DNA of 64,000 nt from Isoetes taiwanensis. Lineage: Eukaryota; Streptophyta; Lycopodiopsida; Isoetales; Isoetaceae. The position numbers and the translations under genes were made by a program. The notes beneath the pieces are model-generated. The model did no database searches. It saw only the letters and a list, made by a program, of their open reading frames with translations, and was not told the origin of the DNA. The first letter of the stretch is position 1. Each line of letters begins with the position of its first letter. Of this stretch, positions 1 through 11,195 are shown piece after piece. The DNA lies in NCBI GenBank assembly GCA_021234155.1, contig JAJEKV010000225.1:434001-498000 (forward strand), written 5' to 3'.

Positions 1-389
1 GGCATCACATATGAGATCAATCACCCTGTGCAAGAAAGTGTCGTGGCAGTTGAAGAAGCCGAAATCAAATACAATCCCCTAATGCATCCATTCCATGTGA
101 CATCCCTCACACGCCTGAAGTGAACAATGATGCGCACCCTGAAATTATCATAGTACCAGAGAGCCCTATACACGAAGCTCAAATTCAATTACTCCCACCA
201 CCATCAGCGCAAGTAGCACCTCCACATGGCGAAGACCCTATTGATGTGATCTCATTATGGTTAGTTGGATATATCAATGACATGCGCTCGTCTATGCAAC
301 AAATCCATAATGCATTGAAGTATATCCACGACTTCATCATTGATGCACCGACCAATTCAGGCCCCTACGAACTCAAATTAACAGGCTAA
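1..389 (+). pseudogene. Decayed repeat-borne coding block, copy 1
   Basis: The upper-frame reading is open from base 1 to a TGA at 118-120. A second open frame runs 120-389 (about 89 aa) with a proline-rich stretch (PPPSAQ) and the segment GEDPIDVISLWLVGYI. The same peptide pattern is found on the minus strand at 60330-60560 (PPPSAQ, HGEDPIDV, LWLVGYI), so this is part of a dispersed repeat and not a host gene. In both places a GGGCCC hairpin and a foldback element follow downstream. The function is not recognised. It could be the C-terminal end of a transposon protein that starts outside the window. Confidence 0.5.
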
Positions 390-598
390 GTGCACTATGC
401 AGACTATTCGACAGGCAGATCAATCTATGGTATCTTACATCGCTATCCTCATTGAGGCCTTAAATATGTATATCTTCTATTTCATTTGCTATTGTCAGTT
501 CTTAAATAGATATATGACTAAAATGTTTTGAACATGTGTACAACATCATTACAAACATTTTCTACTATATTTACCTGTGTATACCTATGATTCATTTT

Positions 599-1095
599 GT
601 TAGGGCCCGAAGGGCCCAAAACTTTTCTTAATATAACTATCAACATATAACATTATTAACACAAACCATTGCATCTAACGCATTTAAATTAAAATCCCTC
701 TGATATCCCCTTTGGTTTAGGTGCATATTCACACGGGTGGTTACGTAGGGCAGCGAGAGCCCCTACAAATTTACAATACATGTACAAAATTAACATCATT
801 AAGTACATTCTTTGAAACCTTATAGTATTTGGCAAACCTCAATATACGGTATACAAAAACTTGTACAGGCATACCCCATAAACGAGGATTGCTATATATG
901 GTCCAGATCAAGGAATAAAGGGCAAATATGCCCATCCGACAGCTCTCGATGCTCGGAGTATCCCCCCTGGTGAATGTTGCACCCAAATTAAAGGGGGTTT
1001 CAGGGGGTTTTTATATCATGAAATATAATGAAAATGTTATAAAGTTTGGGCAAAAGCTAAATGAACTATGACTTGGCCCTTAGGCCAGATGATCA
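599..1095. mobile_element. Foldback/MITE-like element, copy 1 of 3
   Basis: The left end has the hairpin GGGCCCGAAGGGCCC (604-618), followed by an AT-rich arm containing CCCCTTTGGTTTAGGTGCAT. The right arm (about 970-1010) is its inverted counterpart, ending near a decayed GGCCCTTAGGCC hairpin at about 1076-1088. The centre (745-960) is strongly similar to the centres of copies at 59980-60320 and 61843-62297. The short minus-strand frame inside (771-986) is shared by all copies but is not clearly a protein gene. Confidence 0.6.
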
Positions 1096-1746
1096 AATTA
1101 GACTTTAAGTTTTATGTAATAATATGTGGTTCATGTTATGTAAATGTAATAAAACCAATGGTAAATGGTCAATGGTCTGGAATAATTGTTGTATATTCCA
1201 CATTTCTCTCGTTTTAGGTAACTCCTATCTATACTTGCAAAGCTGAAAAGGAGAGAGGTCTTCTTGTACTGGTTGGATGTGCATGTTCTTGTTCCATTGT
1301 ACCTTTCCCAGTGGAGAAGTTTGCACTCCCATCTCAACTACGACCCCAATTTTTGCCTTAACATTTGAATTGAGACATCCACTGTCTGTGTAAGTAAAAA
1401 CTAACTGTAAGAGATGTGTCTTTCAAACATCCTTCAGGATGAATACTCTGAATTTGATATCGTAATGCAGGAGGCAAGTATTAGATCTGAGCATCTAACA
1501 CATGAATAAGGTCATAATGTTGCCGTATATCAAGATGTGTATCTCAAAAAATCCCTAGAAGACCCACTCCCATCCAAGATATGTGCTGGGAAAGGTATCT
1601 CTGACACTAGTCATTGAGGACTTTGAATGTGATTTGCATGAAATTTCCATCCCTTCTCTTATGCAAATTGTTGCTAAAATGACGACTCATTGCTCTTGGT
1701 TCTCGATTGCAAAGTCATTTGCAATATTATGCTACTAGTAATAGTG

Positions 1747-1761
1747 CCCAGCGTTGCTGGG
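1747..1761 (-). other. Helitron 3' hairpin next to the CTAG terminus
   Basis: A perfect 6-bp stem CCCAGC/GCTGGG has a 3-nt loop. On the minus strand it is followed by CACTATTA and CTAG|T. A near-identical arrangement occurs at 11196-11225. Confidence 0.65.
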
Positions 1762-1794
1762 GATTAGTTTGAAACTCGTGAAGTTATAAGATAA

Positions 1795-1850
1795 ATGGAT
1801 GGATGGATGGATGGATGGATGGATGGATGGATGGATGGATAGATAGATAG
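1795..1850. repeat. (GGAT)n/(AGAT)n microsatellite
   Basis: About eleven tandem GGAT units are followed by AGATAGATAG. The tract sits between the Helitron terminus and the helicase stop codon. Confidence 0.9.
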
Positions 1851-1855
1851 TACTT

Positions 1856-2290
1856 TTACATCACGCCACATTGGCAGCAACCATGAGAAGAATAAGAAGA
1901 GAGTGTAGTATTAACTCTATATGTGTTTTGCTTTGGTGGGTATATGATGAGTTTAAGGACATTTTCATCCCATGGGATCTCTTTATAGACTACATTTGGA
2001 GTGAACCTCCTATTATTTTTGAGAAATGCTCCTCGTCTTGAGGTGTCTTGAATATAGGCCTCCAATCTGTGTTGTCTGGTGCATCTTGAGAATGCAACAT
2101 AGAGCTGGCAGTGGGCAAAGACTGGCGTTGGTAGATAGATGCAAACAGAGGTCATGGACTGCCCCTGTGACTTATTTATGGTAATCGAGAATGCGAGTTG
2201 CACGGGGAATTGCCTTCACTTGAAGGGGAGGAGGTTGTTGTCCGACGGCTCCAAGGTTATCCCTGGTACGAAGACCCTTATATATAAATC
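1856..2290 (-). pseudogene. PIF1-like helicase C-terminus (Helitron Rep/Hel remnant)
   Basis: The minus-strand reading carries the late PIF1/RecD helicase motifs: a PGITLEPSDNNLLPFK-like strand, then FSITINKSQGQSM (motif V region, Q-rich) and LYVAFSRC (motif VI). In Helitron Rep/Hel proteins this block precedes the C-terminus and unwinds DNA during rolling-circle transposition. A stop and a one-base frame change near 2204-2230 separate the first strand from the 115-residue open frame. Only about 140 residues of a usually more than 1000-residue protein remain, and the rep and helicase N-terminal parts are absent. It is a dead fragment, and its family assignment is secure from the NKSQGQ and YVAFSR motifs. 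Confidence 0.8.
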
Positions 2291-2448
2291 CTCCTATATA
2301 TATGATTATCAGGAACATACATATATTTTATATATACAAGCAATAAAATGCATCTAGTTGTATGCAGTAAAGTGAGCGCTGTAAATATTCGTCAGTTACA
2401 AACAATAACAGTTACAAACAATAATATGCAGGTCGTTGTATGCAGAAA

Positions 2449-2640
2449 GTGAGCCTCCGGTCGTGTTTGAACCATGTAAAACTAAAAAAAAAAAAAAAGT
2501 ATCAGAAATTTATCGCGGCGGCCTCTGTTCAACTGCATCCACTACAGTGAGCACCCAGTCGTGTTTGAACCACGTAAATCTAAAAAATTAAAAGATACCA
2601 GAAATTTATGCGGCGGCCTCTGTTCAATTGCATCCATTGT
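2449..2640. repeat. Tandem repeat, two units of about 98 bp
   Basis: Units starting at 2449 and 2547 share GTCGTGTTTGAACCA, ATCAGAAATTTAT and GCGGCGGCCTCTGTTCAA. They differ by a poly-A length change and a few substitutions. The repeat lies just outside the left end of element A. Confidence 0.75.
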
Positions 2641-2746
2641 GACCTTCCTAACCTGTTCATTTAAATCCACTATAATGTCTAACGGTGAGAACTTCCTAAT
2701 GGAGACCAAACTTCAGACCATTTCTTTTTGTTTAAATACATGTAGT

Positions 2747-2783
2747 GGGTGGATTCACGCTATAGTGGATCAGTTTTGGTGTC
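2747..2783 (+). repeat. Left terminal inverted repeat of element A
   Basis: Begins GGGTGGATTCA. About 24 of the first 31 positions match the reverse complement of 10750-10780. The TAGT target duplication abuts it. Confidence 0.8.
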
Positions 2784-3059
2784 CCCCATGTCCCCCCCCA
2801 AATAGCTTAAAAGTATAGCTTGTATTTGTGGTTTAAGAAATGCATTTGTGGTTTGAGAATTTGTATAACATTGATTACGTTGATGCCTTTTCCAGTAACC
2901 GATGAGTAATTCTAATAATAACCAACCACTTCATTAATCTTTGGAGGGAATTTTTTCAAATGCTCAAAGCGGTGGAAACGTAGAGGGAGTTTGTTCCTCA
3001 TTCTTTTGCTCAAGTATTATTTTGGTAAGTCTACGATTGTGAAGCACATTTTACGAAAA

Positions 3060-6000
3060 ATGGAGGAGAAAGATGTATTCTTAGATATGGCGGATGAAGA
3101 AATCCGGAACATCGGAATGAAGATCCATTTGTTAGAGTGAGTTTGAGATCATTGTTGAAAGAAATTCAACTGGGAAGTTTTAGATTGTGGTTTAGAACAT
3201 GCAACTATTTCTAGTGTCAATCTTGAGAATCGAGATGATATATCAATCGGTCATGATCCTAGTATTGTGGACAATACTATAAAGAATATCAAGAAGAAAA
3301 AAAAGAGAGATACTGAGCAAGAACGTCACGAAGAAACAAAAGACAGAGAAAAAAGACAAAAAGAAGCTAATGAGGCATTGGTGAAGATTGGAGGTCAAGA
3401 TGGGTTGGATAAAAGTGGTGCAACAAAAAGGAGAGTAGTGTTAAACAAGTCAATTCATTCTTGAGGCAAACAAAACAATGAATCTCCGATTAAACGAGAA
3501 ATATTGATTGATGTACTAGAACATAAAGCTATGGAAGAGATAGTTGGGGATCTCTTGAAGAATCTGGAAGCAAAACAACCATAATAGATAATATCGAGAT
3601 TCAATCCATATCATGAAGCAATCAACTAGTCTAGATTGTATGGTCATCGCTAAAAAATCTTGTTTAGCAATGGCAATAGGCAATGAAACGTAAAAGCGAC
3701 TACAGAAAAATGGGAAAAGTTCTTGATGTTCATCCAAGAAATTTGATCTTTGCAAAGAGAGACAAATTTGAGATAAATTGCAATTCGGGAAAATGGGTGT
3801 ACTATAGAAGGGGAAGAAGATGTGATTCCATTTCTCGATTCGTCATTGCTCTTGTGAATGTGATTTTTGGATTTCTAATACTAGGGTCTCTCCAAACACA
3901 AAGGATGTGAAATCTAGGAGACTTGAAAGAAATATCGAGAGAAGAGCATGCTACACATTACTTAGAGCAAAGCCAAGTTAGTTACTACTCTATTATCTAT
4001 CTACTCTTTCAAGCTTGATTTGATCACGGTTTTCTCGAGATCCTCTATAAGCATTATAGATTGTGTATTGTAGATAGTATATTATAGTTTTAGATCCAAG
4101 ATAGATTGCATTATGGTTGGAATAGATTGTGGTTTTGGATTACATTGTGGTTAGATTAAACGTGGTTCAAGTCATATTGTGATTCGTTGCATTGTGGTTT
4201 AAACTTGGTTGTGGTTGTAGATTACATTGTGGTTCTAGATTATGGTTTTGATTAGATTGTGGTTTTGGATTGGAATGTGGTTTTGGTTTCAATTTTCTTG
4301 TGATTGTGGTTGTGGATTATATTGTGGGTCTAGATTATGGTTTGATGGATTGTGGTTTTAGGTTAGATTGTGATTTTAAGGTTTCTAATGGATATTGTTT
4401 TATTTTGTGGTTTGGAATTTCATTATTATAGTTTGAGGTTCATGTTTTGCGGTTTGGGGTTTGAGATTGATAATCAACTATTGTTTTGTTCTTAGATGCA
4501 ACTCTATAAAGCTTTCAAAGCAAAACATCCAAATGTCAAAGTTGGAGCTTCACTTTTCAAAATTTGAAGCCGTGGTTTGTAGTGAAGCTAGCGTAGTATA
4601 ACACTTGTTGTTGCATACATCATGTCAAAGTTACAAATCTTTCTTTGGATGGTTTAACTAAATTAGGGAAGAAGCACTCAAAGTCATGTACTTGTGAGTG
4701 CAAGATTTTTACAGACATCAGTGATCTTTGGAAATGTATTGTTTGCCAGAAGGGTGAGATTGATGAATTCTATAGTAAGGATTGTCTTGACGGTACTTGT
4801 AGTGAGTGTGGGATAAAGAAGTTTGAAATCTGCCCCAAGGAATTAGAGAGTGAGGAGGTTGTGAAATGGGAGTACATCGACTATGAACATGGAGGTGTGG
4901 ATAAACGTGGAGAGCCTAAGAAAGTTTTGAAACACCAATACAAAGAGACCACACCAGCAGTGCTAATAAGCAAACTCAAAGACAGGTTGGAAAAATTTCC
5001 CCTCCACAATTTCAAATACAAATGGCAAGATAAACAGTTTCGTGAAATGCTCGATAATCTCCCTTCAGATGTCATAGTGTCAGTGGTAGATTTTGCGGAA
5101 AATTACACATTGAAAGAGAGAACACAGGTGCAATCTCAATACTGGACAAGCGTGCAGGTGACCATTCTTGTCCACATTACTTATCATGTGGCTAAGAATG
5201 GTGAAGTAGTAAAAGAAACACATTATTATATATCAGATGACCGCAAACATGATACCTTATTCGTGCAGCATTGCTTTAATATGCACTTCAATTATATGGA
5301 AGAGCAAGGACTGAAACCACGTAGGCACTGGGTTTTTTCTGATGGTGCTGCATCACAATTCAAAGCTGCAAGGCCATTTTATTTTATTGCTAGATACTCT
5401 TATCAGACTCTAATTCATATGATGTGGAATTACTTTGGTTCAAACCACGGAAAGGGAGAACATGATGGCAAGGTCTTTGAATTAAAGAGATGGATCAGAA
5501 TGGTCCAACTCCTATATCCCCGATACTAAGATAGAGAATGCACATGATATTGTGGAGGCTGCCAAGGAGTTATTTTCTGGTACAGTTTCTTCTAAAGAGG
5601 AACCAAAAACAAAAAAGAAAGATATTAAAAGATTTTTTTTTGGAAGTTAAAGCAGGAGAAGTCGATAGGCGTAAGGAATGGGGAGCACATACGGTGAAGG
5701 ATACTCAAAAATTCATAGTGTGCCAAGATTCGGCTTGGGATCAACAACTCAATTATGTGTTCAAGATTCTCATGCTTTTGTAGTTTTTGTTTAGATGAAC
5801 ATTGGGATAGATGCGAGAATACGGCATATGTGAATAAGTGGGAGGCGGTGGAAATTGAACCCGCTTCTTCATCTACTTGTGATGCAATTGAGGTTAGAAA
5901 GTCACAAAGGCCCTTATATTCGGTGTTAATATTATTGCCCGGGTCAGGATGTGGAGATTTTTTGCGGTGGCGGCACCAAAAACAACCCCGGAAGGGATGA

Positions 6001-6300
6001 CTTTTGGTTGCTTGCATGTACAAAGGGAGAAGTATGTAGTGGAAAAAGACTTCAAAGATAATGGAACGTGGTTCTTAAAAGGTGAAAGTATATTAGAAGG
6101 AACTTACTTCAAAAAAAATTCCAAGTTCAAAGAGAGGTTATGAATTATGTTCTCAAGAAGGAGCTGCAAGGTTTACTCTACACAAGTATGTGGTGTTAGA
6201 ATTCCACTAATGAAAGGAAATTATGCTATCAAAAGGACATCCCTGTATTTCACCTTCTAGATCCTAAGGATGAAGAAGCGGATCGAGCCAACTTACCACT
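3060..6300 (+). pseudogene. Transposase of element A (Cys-rich, DDE-like), broken
   Basis: Exon 1 (about 3060-3976) is lysine/glutamate-rich and ends in NTRVSP...EQSQ, colinear with element B. The intron is 3977-4495. Exon 2 opens with QLYKAFK and continues through an NTCCC zinc-type motif, a CxCxC/CxxC cluster (4684-4850) and a 294-residue open frame (4645-5529). That frame holds the putative catalytic core: VVDFAENY (first Asp), then ISDD, FSDGAASQFK (second Asp) and NHGKGEHDG (Glu). Further on, out of frame, come SCFCSFC and an acidic tail ending in Asp codons. At least five frame shifts or stops interrupt it. The role is cut-and-paste transposition by analogy with DDE enzymes; the superfamily is not firmly identified. 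Confidence 0.75.
3977..4495 (+). other. Transposase intron filled with TGTGGTT repeats
   Basis: The donor CCAA|GTTAGT and acceptor TTCTTAG fall exactly where element B has a 93-bp intron (after Gln, before QLY). The A intron is 519 bp, and from about 4050 it is dominated by ATTGTGGTT-like units in the sense strand. Confidence 0.65.
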
Positions 6301-6312
6301 GTGTTGTCGGAT

Positions 6313-6405
6313 GATGATGATGATGATGGTGATGGTGATGGTGATGGTGATGGTGATGGTGATGGTGATGCTGATGGTGATGATGGTGATGGTGATGGTG
6401 ATAGT
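6313..6405 (+). repeat. (GATGGT)n microsatellite
   Basis: GATGAT and GATGGT units run without interruption. They sit where element B encodes the acidic (Asp/Glu) spacer of the transposase, so the array probably grew from Asp codons. Confidence 0.85.
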
Positions 6406-6499
6406 GAGTGAACACTTGTTGTTGTGAGCAGATGATGATGATGAACAGATCAAAGCCATCTGGGTTGTCGTGATGATGATTTTCATGTATTGATGTTTT

Positions 6500-7420
6500 A
6501 ATAGATAATGATGATGATGATGAGTTGATATATCTTGTATTCTTCTACTTGTGTTTTCACGTGCTTGTATGATAATGTTATTGTTTAGACTTTATGTTAT
6601 TAATGTTTCATTCATAACTAACATATGTTTAAAAGGTGTGTTGGTTTATTCATTTGATAGATATTGAATGAATAGGTGTTAGGTTCAAATCTAAGGATGT
6701 TAAGTTTGAATTTTGATAATTTTGGATCTATGTCTTACATGGTAGAGTAGTCCAATACAAAACCCTAAACCTAATATCCCACACCAATATCCCACATGCC
6801 AAAGAAGCAAAAGTAGCATGTGTATATAAGATGCACCTAGAAGTGATTAAGTATCATGTGATTGGGCCTTGTTGATCGAACCTTTGGAGACATCCAAGGG
6901 GATGGACCTGTGGTGTGGCGTGGGGATGCCCTACAATTAGTCGAGCCACATTGGTCGAGATCTAACGACCTCGAATCGGATATAATTCGAGGGTTCTCTT
7001 TAAACGGAAATTTCCGTACGGAGATTTACGGAAGGCAGAGGCCGAGATAGGTCCCAATAAAAGTCGGAGTGGATATCCCACTATGATGGCTCACATGATC
7101 TAACCTCTAGGGTGGCCTCCTAGAGGGTGTAACCTCGAGGGTGTATAGTATAGTGTCTTAGAGGTCTTAGAGGGTTGTTGTGAATGATATCTTTGTTGTG
7201 AATGATATGCTTTGGGGGGGGGGGGGTGTTGTGAATGATACATGTGTTGACAATTGAATTTACAGGACAATGATGGTGAATACATCCGAGACGAGACATG
7301 GAACATGGAGGCGCTTACAGGTATGTATAAAGGTATGTATAATCTACATCCAAAATGGTACCATGCATAAAATCCCAAACAACAACTAAAAAAAGAAAAA
7401 GAAAGTGAGTGAGTGAGGTA
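6500..7420. other. Non-coding interior of element A, no gene seen
   Basis: No convincing coding region. It contains GTGTATATAAG (about 6819), a TTGTGAATGATA motif repeated three times (7177-7240) and a poly-G run (7212-7226). A segment from TGTTAGG (6678) to TTTACA (7263) looks LTR-like, but the flanks give no target duplication, so no LTR is called. Confidence 0.4.
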
Positions 7421-7428
7421 GTAGTGAG

Positions 7429-7572
7429 ATGGGGGCTTCCCCTCGAGAGAGTGAGGTCGATGAGTGATGAGTGAGGTGGGGCGCTTCCCCTCGAGCAGGA
7501 TGAGTGAGGTGAGGTGGGGGCGCTTCCCCTCGAACGGTGAGGATGAGTGAGGTGGGGGCGCTTCCCCCATCG
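7429..7572. repeat. Tandem G-rich repeat, four units
   Basis: Four units share GTGGGGGCGCTTCCCCTCGA, with spacers of GATGAGTGAG. Each unit contains the small palindrome GGGGCGCTTCCCC. Confidence 0.75.
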
Positions 7573-7640
7573 CCGTTGAGGGACTTTGCAGCATTAGACT
7601 AAGTCCTTAGAGAGGTCCTTAAAAAAGTGTCCTTAAGAAA

Positions 7641-8215
7641 ATGAACTCCGAACTCCAACTCAAAAAAAAAAAAAACAAACTCCAGACTAACTATACTATA
7701 CAACTCAAAACGTCAAAAAGAAAAACAAACAAACCACAAACTCAAAACTCCATTTCTCAAAACTCCATTTCTCTTTGTGGCTTGTTACTACATAAACTCA
7801 AACTCCACAAACTCAAACTCCACAAACTCAAACTCAAATTCTCTCTTTTGAAAAAAAAAACAAACAAACCACAAACTCAAAACTCCATTTCTCAAAACTC
7901 CATTTCTCTTTGTGGCTTGTTACTACATAAACTCAAACTCCACAAACTCAAACTCAAATTCTCTCTTTTGTGACTTGTTACTACACAAACACAAACTCCA
8001 CAAACTAAAACTCCAATTCTCTCTTTTGTGACTTGTTACTACACAAACACAAACTCCACAAACTAAAACTCCAATTCTCTCTTTGTGGGTTGTTACTACA
8101 TAAACTCAAACTTCCAAACTCTAAACTCCACAAACTAAAACTCCAATTCTCTTTGTGGCTTGTTACTACATAAACTCAAACTCCACAAACTCAAACTCAA
8201 ATTCTCTCTTTTCTT
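7641..8215. repeat. Tandem array of CACAAACTC / TTGTTACTAC units
   Basis: Six occurrences of TTGTTACTACA(T/C)AAAC (about 7782, 7917, 7976, 8035, 8090, 8160) are spaced by CAAACTCC repeats and TTCTCTTTGTGG. The spacing is 55-135 bp. It lies immediately downstream (minus strand) of the RING exon of the A second gene, so it occupies that gene's C-terminal or 3' untranslated part. Confidence 0.85.
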
Positions 8216-8240
8216 CAACAACACTTATCCCTATAACTGA

Positions 8241-10138
8241 AAACAAGAAATTATACACATCAATTTAAAGAGCTTAATGATCAAAATATAACTATTGTTA
8301 AGATCAAAATTTACTTTTGCTCATACCTTAATAATGAGGCCAAACATTGAATATGGTAAAGATGGTTACACTCTGTAGTAACAAAGGCGTTGGCTTCCCA
8401 TCATATTCCAAGAATCTTCTACAATAGGGACATACACGTTCGGGTGAGTCGATAGGAAATTTGTTTCTATAGACTCGGGTAGATAAGGATCTAGTTTAAT
8501 CCCGTTCTCAAGGACATTGCGACCTTCAATAAGCCTTTCAAGACACGGTCCGAAGTTTTTGCAATCTCATCATTGTCCCCTTGCCTCCTCTTCTCAATAG
8601 CATCAAGATCTTCCTCTACAACAACCAATGATGCCACAACTTTAACTACCTCGGCTTCCTTCATATCTACCACCTGTTGCACACCTGCAGCTGCTTCCTT
8701 TGTCATTCCTTGCATCAAGCATTTGATGTCTACAATTTCTTGCATATAATGCTCCTTCTTCTCCCTCAATGATTTGAAGGTTTTCTTCAACTCTTTCCAT
8801 TTGTTATATGACTGTTGTAGCCTACAATCAACCTCTTTCACCTTCAATTCAGTGGACTCCTTCCATTTTGTCATCACCCGTAAGGAATCTGTAATGAAAC
8901 AATTCAGTAAATTAGTTACAGGGATACAAGTATATTCCACAATCTAAAGAAACTTTTATTAAAGGCTCAATCCACAATCTATATTCCACTCACTATAATT
9001 CAGGTCCAATCTATAAAATATAATCCACAAAGCACAAAGTATAAATCCTTAACCACAATTTAACCATCACAAATGCAAAACCACAAACCAGCACAAATGC
9101 AAAACCACAAACCACAAAACACAATATAAAATTCCCCCAATCCACAAACCAAAACATGCAACCACAAACCACAAACTACAGAACACAATATAAAATTCAC
9201 TCAATCCACAAACTAAGACACCCAACTCATAAACCAAATCCATTAACCCCAAACCACAAATCATAAACCACAAACAACAAATCCAAATATATAAACTACA
9301 ATCTAAATTCACAAACTCTAAATCACAATTATATACTACAAATAATATAAATTCACAACTCCAATTTAAGAACTCCAAACCACAATTCTACTAAAGAACT
9401 ACAATTTAATAGCTAGCGACAAAAACTATCACAAAAACTATGACCACAATAACCAGAAAGGTTAGGCTATGAACAAACCAATGATTATTAAGACTCTACA
9501 ATGTTTATCAAAAAGTACTTACTATCAGAATGTCCAAAGGTAAAATCTCCTTTTTGCATCTCCAACTTTGCTGAAACCACCCACATTGTGTTGCGTAAGC
9601 TCATTTGACAAAATGCAAATTAAACAAAATAAAAACTACAACTTGTATTACCATATTTACATCTCTTAGACTCCACGGTTTTAGAATATGATGAAGCCAA
9701 TCGTGGTTAAATTGATGCCTGAATCTTGTATAGGTTTGAGTGCTTTTCTAGTCCCACTATCTTCTTGGATGGGTATATTATCTTCTTCTAGCATTGAAGA
9801 CCTCTTTTTTTTTTTGAAGCATGCTTATAAAAACTCAACCAATCTATATCCTTACCTTTAACATCATGGAAAAACCATGCTACAGACCATAACTTGACTA
9901 ACCTGCCCATTTTGAACATGACTCCTTTCCTCATAGATTGCCCTATAAATGCTCGAGAAAAGCCTCTTTCTTTTTTTTTTTTTTGAGCCCTCAATCTATA
10001 GGATTGTTTATTCTCCACCTTTGGTCCCCAATACTTGCGCATCTCTAATGGATCCACAAACTTTTCCTCATGTTTTAACAAATCCCTGTATGATAATCCA
10101 CTATCATTCAAGACATTTTTTTCCATTTCTACAACCAT
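8241..10138 (-). pseudogene. Element A second protein: coiled coil plus RING-like finger
   Basis: The N-terminal exon (10138-9788, starts MVVEMEK) ends in a segment VAWFF...IDWLSFYKHASKKKR. This matches the element B protein at LAFAWEN...INWASYGA...YKKRR. A repeat-filled intron follows, then a coiled-coil exon (8940-8491) rich in Lys/Glu (KWKELKKTFKSLREKKEH). At about 8440-8335, across one frame shift, lie CPYC and TTECNHLYHIQCLASLL, the first half of a RING finger (C-x2-C ... C-x-H-x2-H-x2-C). The exon closes with R|GTATGAG and a TTTTCAG acceptor near 8241. RING proteins usually act as ubiquitin ligases. Whether this one modifies host factors or the transposase is unknown. Confidence 0.62.
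8941..9560 (-). other. Intron-like stretch filled with AACCACAA repeats
   Basis: On the plus strand AACCACAA recurs more than twenty times. In the sense (minus) strand of the second gene this is TTGTGGTT, the same unit that fills the transposase intron in its own sense strand. Confidence 0.65.
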
Positions 10139-10743
10139 GAAATTTAAGAGACCAAGGATTGAACCAACTCCACAAGGTCAAAAAATCAATCAAAATTGGC
10201 ACTACATACAACAAAAGCTTTGCCACAAGCTCTAGCTATGATCCGACAATCTTTATGCTATGATCCACAAGCTATGATCCACAAGATCCGGTTTGTGCTT
10301 CCATAATCTCTATTTAGGTCTTTTCACAAGGTCAAAAATCAATGGAAACAAAATCGGCCTTTGCATATAGCAAAGCTTTTCCCAAAAGCTTTTCCCATGA
10401 TTTGGCAAGCTATGATCCGCCAATCTCTGTTTGGTGGCTATGATCCACAAGATCTGTTTGGCTATGATCCACAAGCTACGATCCACAAGATCGGCTATTC
10501 TTGGCGGGTCTCTATTTAGGTCTTTTTGGTGTTTTTGGTTATTTTTTGGCGGTCCACGTTATTTTGGTCTCCGTGGCATTTGGCTTGTGTGGCAAATTCA
10601 AAAAGTCCTATTCTCGAGAAAGATATCATGCCAAAGAGAGGGAATTTTATTTTTGCACTATCATAAATGCTAAATGATTTGAATTTTTGTGTGTACAAAC
10701 CACAATCTTGAACTATGTTTTGGACTATTTTTGTGGTGCAAAA

Positions 10744-10780
10744 ATGAGCAAAATTGAGACACCATACCATGAATCCACCC
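10744..10780 (-). repeat. Right terminal inverted repeat of element A
   Basis: Ends ATGAATCCACCC and is followed by the TAGT duplication (10781-10784). The reverse complement starts GGGTGGATTCATG. Confidence 0.8.
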
Positions 10781-10859
10781 TAGTTAGTCTCATTATTAAC
10801 TCCTCATCCTTCTAACCTCGCTCATCTATAGGTTAGAAATGTGCAGATAACTTGAAAAC

Positions 10860-11190
10860 ATGCAAGAGTTGAACCCACACTATTGTTTGTTTTGTGCCAA
10901 TAGGATAGGTAGGTGCTATAGTCGACCACCATGGTATTCTCACTATTATTTGTTTGGCTTTTTTTGTTTTCAACACCCGATGACAGTCAATGGGTTTTGG
11001 GTCTGGATGGGGGATCGCCCATTACCAATGGCTTTACCACTAGGATGTCACCGCGATGCACGTTCTTTTTATTAGCCCCCGGGTTCTTTTTCTTTTATGT
11101 GTATCGGATGAGAGTCAGTGAGCTTTGAGCCTGGGTGAGGAACACCCATTTCGCTTTACCATTGGGCTATCACCGCGATGAACATTCTTT
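10860..11190 (-). repeat. tRNA-derived SINE-like units in tandem
   Basis: On the minus strand two related units begin CGCGGTGA(C/T)A. Each carries an A-box-like TAGCCCAATGG or ATCCTAGTGG followed by GTAAAGC, then a GGGTGTTCCTCACCCAGG-type hairpin (11105-11188 and 10978-11060). Further down, GTGGGTTCAACTCTTGC (about 10870) looks like a B box. The pattern resembles plant Au-type SINEs. The identification is tentative because the boxes diverge and no clear poly-T end was assigned. Confidence 0.4.
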
Positions 11191-11195
11191 TTAAA

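Larger units (their letters stand above)
1735..2742 (-). mobile_element. Helitron, 3' terminal part (minus orientation)
   Basis: Read on the minus strand, the element ends with a CCCAGC/GCTGGG hairpin (1747-1761), an 8-bp spacer and CTAG (1738-1735) followed by T. That is the canonical Helitron 3' terminus of a hairpin about 10 nt before CTRR. Just inside lies a PIF1-type helicase C-terminus in the same orientation. The 5' TC end was not found. The upstream part may have been lost, or may be interrupted by element A at 2747. Confidence 0.7.
2747..10780 (+). mobile_element. TIR DNA transposon A (8.0 kb, DDE-like, RING-carrying)
   Basis: The element starts GGGTGGATTCACGCTAT and ends with the inverted counterpart (reverse complement GGGTGGATTCATGGTAT). 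It is flanked by the direct 4-bp duplication TAGT at 2743-2746 and 10781-10784. Inside are a plus-strand transposase remnant (3.06-6.3 kb) and a minus-strand coiled-coil/RING gene (8.24-10.14 kb), in the same arrangement as element B. The middle (6.5-8.2 kb) is filled with simple and tandem repeats, and no FCP1-like gene is seen there. Both genes are broken, so A is presumably non-autonomous now. Confidence 0.82.

Noticed and set aside
6250-6486. 78-residue Ile/Thr-rich minus-strand frame
   Set aside because: Antisense translation of the GATGGT repeat in the A transposase tail.
6678-7263. Possible solo LTR (TGTTAGG...TTTACA with a TATA-like motif)
   Set aside because: No 5-bp target duplication flanks it and no second copy is in the window.
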